In this document: piece after piece, positions 30,380 to 33,302 of the stretch
Layout of the letters: every line of letters begins with the position of its first letter
Numbering within the stretch: the first letter of the stretch is position 1
Assembly: GCA_964392665.1 (NCBI GenBank)
Contig: CAYMQB010000033.1
Location: 1 to 33,302, forward strand
DNA length: 33,302 nucleotides
Source of the DNA: CAYMQB01 sp964392665
GTDB taxonomy: Bacteria; Hydrothermota; E44-bin80
Direction of reading: 5' to 3'
Translations under genes and position numbers: made by a program
The notes under the pieces: generated by a model
The model's database searches: none
What the model saw: the letters and a program-made list of their open reading frames with translations, nothing else
What the model was told of the DNA's origin: nothing

Positions 30380-33265
30380 TTACCTCACAAGTATTATCTT
30401 CTTCACAGAAGTGAAATTACTGGATTCCAGTCTTGTGAAATAGACACCTGTTGCAACTTTCCGATTGTTATTATCGCATCCGTTCCATTTAGCAGTGTAG
30501 AAACCAGTTTCTTTTTTCTCTTTAACAAGAGTTTTGATAAGTCTTCCAGTTATATCATAGATATTAATCAAAACTTTGCCGGGTCTTGCAATGGAGTATG
30601 TAATCATCGTATTGTTGATAAACGGATTAGGTGTGACTGATTTGAGTGAATAGATAAAAGACGTTGTTCTACTACCCGAAGTCATTACACCTTCCGCTGC
30701 CTTGTTGCCATTCCAGAGGGGTTCTATCTCTACAACTCCAAGAGAGTTGTCATCGTAATAATCATAGATGTGTGCTTCTATTGAATCAATATTCATCGTG
30801 CCCCAGTAGTTCTTTTTAGCCATTATTCGGTTAGGAGTGTTGTTGTATAAGTCATAGGTTCCGCTTCCGTAGATACAATTGTGACCACTACCTCCAAGAT
30901 TAGGCTCTGCATTATCTGTTATATAAACCCCATAATCCGCGCTGTTGATTATTTTGTTCTCCTTGAGCTGTGGTGTGGATTCACCCCCACATAAAATTCC
31001 CGTATTATTCCTCGATACATACAGGTCTTTTAAATCAAGAGAGCTATTTCGCACCTTAAAAGGTGCGGCTACCAAATTATTACCTATCTGGTAGCCGCAG
31101 GCTTTAGCCTGCGTTCCTTGGATATGCACACCCACTCCGTTGTCATACAAACTGTCGTCCTTTATAGTTCCGGATATTCCTTCCCCAATCAGTATTCCTG
31201 AATTTGTATTACCCTTGAAAATACAATCCTTCACAGAAATATGCGAATAACCTCTCAACTTTAATCCCGTTTCGTTATCCCTGAATACACAATCCTTCAT
31301 TGAAACGTTTTCTCCCTCACATAAAGCCAACCCTCTTTTCGCATATTCAATATTGAAATAATGAATGTTTCTCTCTTTTTTTGTCATCCCGAGTTCCATT
31401 CCATTTTGATTGGTAGCCGCAGGCTTTAGCCTGCGATGGTCTGTCATTGCGAGTAAACCCATTTTATTGATTTCGGAAGCAATTCCATATTCGCTCTCCA
31501 GGAAATTCCCTCCGATGTTTTTTTGGAGTGCAACAACTCCTGTTGTTGCTGATGTTTTCTGGAGTAGCAGACCTTGCTCTGCGTCTCCTGACTCTATGAC
31601 TCTTTTAACTCCAGAACTCTCTAACTCTCTAACTCTTAAACCTGTATTATCCAGTCCTCCCATTTCTATTCCATACCAGTCCCCTGGCTGTGGTTCTACC
31701 GCATCAGATGTGAAGATTATTGGCATATGCACTGAGGGTCCATCTGTCATCTCTTTTGAACCAGATGAACCAAATAAACCAGAAAAACGGGATAAACCAA
31801 TAAGGTTAATTCTCGATAGACCTGTTATTGGTTTAGTCTCAACATTTCCCTCTACAATTAACTCACTCTTCTCCTCATCAATGCCTAAATTATTTATGTC
31901 ATAATTGGCAACAAAACAGACTGTTGCTCCCTCCACAATAGTCAATGTGACATGTTCTGGAACAAGTATATCCCCACAGATGTAAATGAAACCTTCCCAG
32001 AGCTCATCCCCGGGAATCTCACCTGAAATGTAGTGTCCTCCAAAATCTACCATTCCACAAATCGGACATTCATCATCATCATAAATATGGGAATCTATTG
32101 TATCGGGATCACTCGTGCCCCAGAAATTGCCCTGTGCCATTATCGCATTGGATGTGTGATTTATTACATCCCAGCCTGGAGTGACTCCTCCATATCTGTT
32201 ATCAAAGAGCCAGTTATGCCCGGGAGAGCTTTCACCAAGATCCCCCAGATCTACAATCGCACCATCGCTAATCTTCACTCCAAAGTTCCAGTTTCCAGTT
32301 ATTCTATTCTGCCTTATTAACTCCTCAATATCTCCACGGCAACTTATTCCCCCACCAAGGTTTCCTGTTATCTCATTTCCAATTATGCTCCTGCCTGAAG
32401 AAGGCATTGGTATTACAGAACTGCGACAGTTTATGCCAATACCTTGATTCCCGGTTATTGTATCACCCTCTACCTCAACCTCACAATCGATATATGTGAG
32501 ACCATTTCCTCCATTCGACTCAATCCTGTTCCTCGTAACCGTCGCATTCATAAGATATGTCCGAATGCCATCCTCTGTGTTGTCGTGTATGTAATTGCTG
32601 TCTATGTCAGGATTATCAATAATCCCAATCATACCCTCTGCATCGATCCCGTAGCTGTTCTTGTATATCTCGTTACCATAAATCAGAGGTGAACCACTGC
32701 TTACTACGAATATTCCCGAAATAGAATTCTCACTTATTACCGACTTCTTTATTACTGGAGATGCGTTCTGAATGAGTATCCCACTGCTCAAATGATTCCT
32801 GATACTCGAATACTCAATCACAGGATTTGAACCATTTATAAAGAGACCGCTTCCATACTCAACTATACAGTAGGCAAGTGTTGAAACATCATCTTGATTT
32901 GTAAACTTCATAAAACCCCAATCTCCCGGCTCAGGTAAAGATTTTGAAGAAGTGAAGGTAACAGGATTTGCCTCAGTCCCAAACGCTGAAAGAACTCCTG
33001 AAATCAATAGTATTGCCGGGTTGAATGAACCATGTGGCTTATTATAGGTCGGTAGGAAGTAGATACTAATACCTGGTTCTATCTGTAACTCAACACCACC
33101 GTCTATCCACACCCCACCAAGTATAAACTTGTCATCATTCCAGGTAATATCATTTTTAATCTCCCCGGTGAATACATCTTTAACTTTCGTTTGAATGTGA
33201 TTGGATGTTATGATATAAGGACTTTCTTTACCTTCTGTAAAGGTATAGTATATGGTGATCCCCAA
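30380..33265 (-). CDS. Double right-handed beta-helix surface protein with C-terminal sorting domain, 5'-truncated
   Basis: A 961-codon frame with two homologous parallel beta-helix domains (about 20-435 and 436-865). Each opens with a VxxGVxLTIEPG-like strand and ends with the NxIMAxxNxWGTxxxDxIxxHIYD motif. A type A sorting-domain-like module ends the protein (PNPFINNTMITYSIARPGK ... VYFTRLES...KKIILVR). Such proteins are exported and surface-bound; no enzyme site is visible. The only start in the frame is a TTG at 33265, without signal peptide, inside what looks like an insertion-sequence end. The native N-terminus is therefore probably lost or lies outside the window. Domain 2 carries three in-frame repeat-derived insertions (see separate entries). 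Confidence 0.75.
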   Translation of the reverse strand: MGITIYYTFTEGKESPYIITSNHIQTKVKDVFTGEIKNDITWNDDKFILGGVWIDGGVELQIEPGISIYFLPTYNKPHGSFNPAILLISGVLSAFGTEANPVTFTSSKSLPEPGDWGFMKFTNQDDVSTLAYCIVEYGSGLFINGSNPVIEYSSIRNHLSSGILIQNASPVIKKSVISENSISGIFVVSSGSPLIYGNEIYKNSYGIDAEGMIGIIDNPDIDSNYIHDNTEDGIRTYLMNATVTRNRIESNGGNGLTYIDCEVEVEGDTITGNQGIGINCRSSVIPMPSSGRSIIGNEITGNLGGGISCRGDIEELIRQNRITGNWNFGVKISDGAIVDLGDLGESSPGHNWLFDNRYGGVTPGWDVINHTSNAIMAQGNFWGTSDPDTIDSHIYDDDECPICGMVDFGGHYISGEIPGDELWEGFIYICGDILVPEHVTLTIVEGATVCFVANYDINNLGIDEEKSELIVEGNVETKPITGLSRINLIGLSRFSGLFGSSGSKEMTDGPSVHMPIIFTSDAVEPQPGDWYGIEMGGLDNTGLRVRELESSGVKRVIESGDAEQGLLLQKTSATTGVVALQKNIGGNFLESEYGIASEINKMGLLAMTDHRRLKPAATNQNGMELGMTKKERNIHYFNIEYAKRGLALCEGENVSMKDCVFRDNETGLKLRGYSHISVKDCIFKGNTNSGILIGEGISGTIKDDSLYDNGVGVHIQGTQAKACGYQIGNNLVAAPFKVRNSSLDLKDLYVSRNNTGILCGGESTPQLKENKIINSADYGVYITDNAEPNLGGSGHNCIYGSGTYDLYNNTPNRIMAKKNYWGTMNIDSIEAHIYDYYDDNSLGVVEIEPLWNGNKAAEGVMTSGSRTTSFIYSLKSVTPNPFINNTMITYSIARPGKVLINIYDITGRLIKTLVKEKKETGFYTAKWNGCDNNNRKVATGVYFTRLESSNFTSVKKIILVR
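31050..31113. repeat. Inverted pair of REP-like hairpins inside the beta-helix gene
   Basis: 31050-31073 and 31090-31113 are 24-nt elements facing each other over a 16-nt spacer. Each has GGTAGCCGC-type flanking sequence plus a 6-bp stem with loop TTTA when read outward: GCAGGC-TTTA-GCCTGC in one and GCACCT-TTTA-AGGTGC in the other, a compensated stem change with conserved loop. In the gene they encode residues about 718-739 (TQAKACGYQIGNNLVAAP...), an extra segment between two helix turns. Confidence 0.8.
31376..31460. repeat. Second copy of the 24-nt palindromic repeat, bracketed by GTCAT-type motifs, inside the beta-helix gene
   Basis: 31412-31435 is identical over 24 nt to 31090-31113. 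It lies between GTCATCCCGAG (31383-31393) and GTCATTGCGAG (31442-31452), both resembling the ends of GAGATTGCTTC / GCAATGAC-type spacer elements. Here the 24-mer is read as RRLKPAAT, in a different frame from the other copy (QAKACGY). Confidence 0.75.
31530..31640. repeat. Hairpin pair and 8-mer array inside the beta-helix gene
   Basis: 31530-31549 is a perfect 7-bp hairpin (GCAACAA, loop CTCCTG, TTGTTGC). 31567-31582 is a related one (GCAGA...TCTGC). Each is preceded by GGAGT. About 31585-31638 is a degenerate AGAGTTAG-type array on the minus strand. All are in frame and encode RELESSGVKRVIESG and QGLLLQKTSATTG, which have no counterpart in domain 1. Confidence 0.7.
31756..31803 (-). repeat. 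9-mer array inside the beta-helix gene
   Basis: On the minus strand, period-9 units (TTGGTTTAT, CTGGTTTAT, TTGGTTCAT, CTGGTTCAA) match the TTGGTTTGA-type arrays of the spacers. Because 9 is a multiple of 3 they encode a tripeptide series (IGLSRFSGLFGSSGS) in a loop at residues about 480-514, absent from domain 1. Confidence 0.7.
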
Positions 33266-33302
33266 AAACTGGACAGAAATTTACCTAAAATTAAGGTGGA
33301 AA
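33252..33302. mobile_element. Putative IS3-family insertion sequence terminus (partial)
   Basis: From about 33255 the plus strand reads TGATCCCCAAAAACTGGACA, which resembles IS3-family terminal inverted repeats (TG..., CCCCAAAAA, TGGACA). The sequence ends in AAGGTGGAAA, a possible ribosome binding site for a first transposase ORF lying just outside the window. The beta-helix frame runs into it, suggesting insertion at the gene's 5' end. Confidence 0.55.

Overview
The window reads as an AT-rich bacterial chromosome segment from an uncultured FCB-type or neighbouring candidate phylum; a WOR-3/Stahlbacteria-like lineage is my best guess, not a certainty. The reasons are: two secreted proteins ending in a PNPF...YDxxGR type C-terminal sorting domain, a stand-alone MutL-type ATPase beside gcvPB, a cyclase/ATPase/TPR giant protein, several TTG starts, and gene spacers packed with short tandem and hairpin repeats. 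No rRNA, tRNA or CRISPR array was recognised.

Layout. 1-1145 (minus): a DUF4143-type AAA ATPase cut by the window edge. 1917-3590 (plus): a cytoplasmic TPR protein. 4298-9563 (minus): alanine racemase overlapped by a YhcC-type radical SAM gene, a secreted GH18-like protein and a MATE exporter. 10256-16320: a divergent cluster around two ArsR regulators. It holds a full-length and a split UPF0718/ArsP-type permease, two NifX/NifB-C-like proteins, a DUF59 protein, a small methyltransferase, a 90-residue unknown and a CxxC thioredoxin-like protein. The plus-strand ArsR carries the CVC arsenic-sensing motif, so a metal(loid) handling role is likely. 16409-20960: nrdR, then an orphan membrane protein, a DUF4390 protein and an NtrY/NtrX-like two-component pair. 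20995-30206 (minus): gcvPB, a small unknown, mutL, a KOW-like unknown, the cyclase-TPR protein and SppA, closely spaced. 30380-33265 (minus): a double beta-helix surface protein whose 5' end meets what looks like an IS3-family terminus at the right edge.

Two global signals stand out. First, spacers at about 1300-1860, 3640-4260, 6400-6560, 9640-10250, 14344-14457, 15625-16086 and 18160-18370 are mosaics of recurring units: 7-mers (GACNNNA), 9-mers (TTRGTTKDA), mini-hairpins with 3-nt loops and longer duplicated blocks. Related units also sit in frame inside the two secreted-protein genes, where they form extra loops. One 24-nt palindromic repeat is even read in two different frames of the same protein.

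Second, several genes, mostly regulators, have a good sigma70-type promoter whose -10 box lies exactly 6 nt from the ATG, with no ribosome binding site. This implies leaderless transcripts. Other genes have ordinary leaders with GGAGG-type sites.
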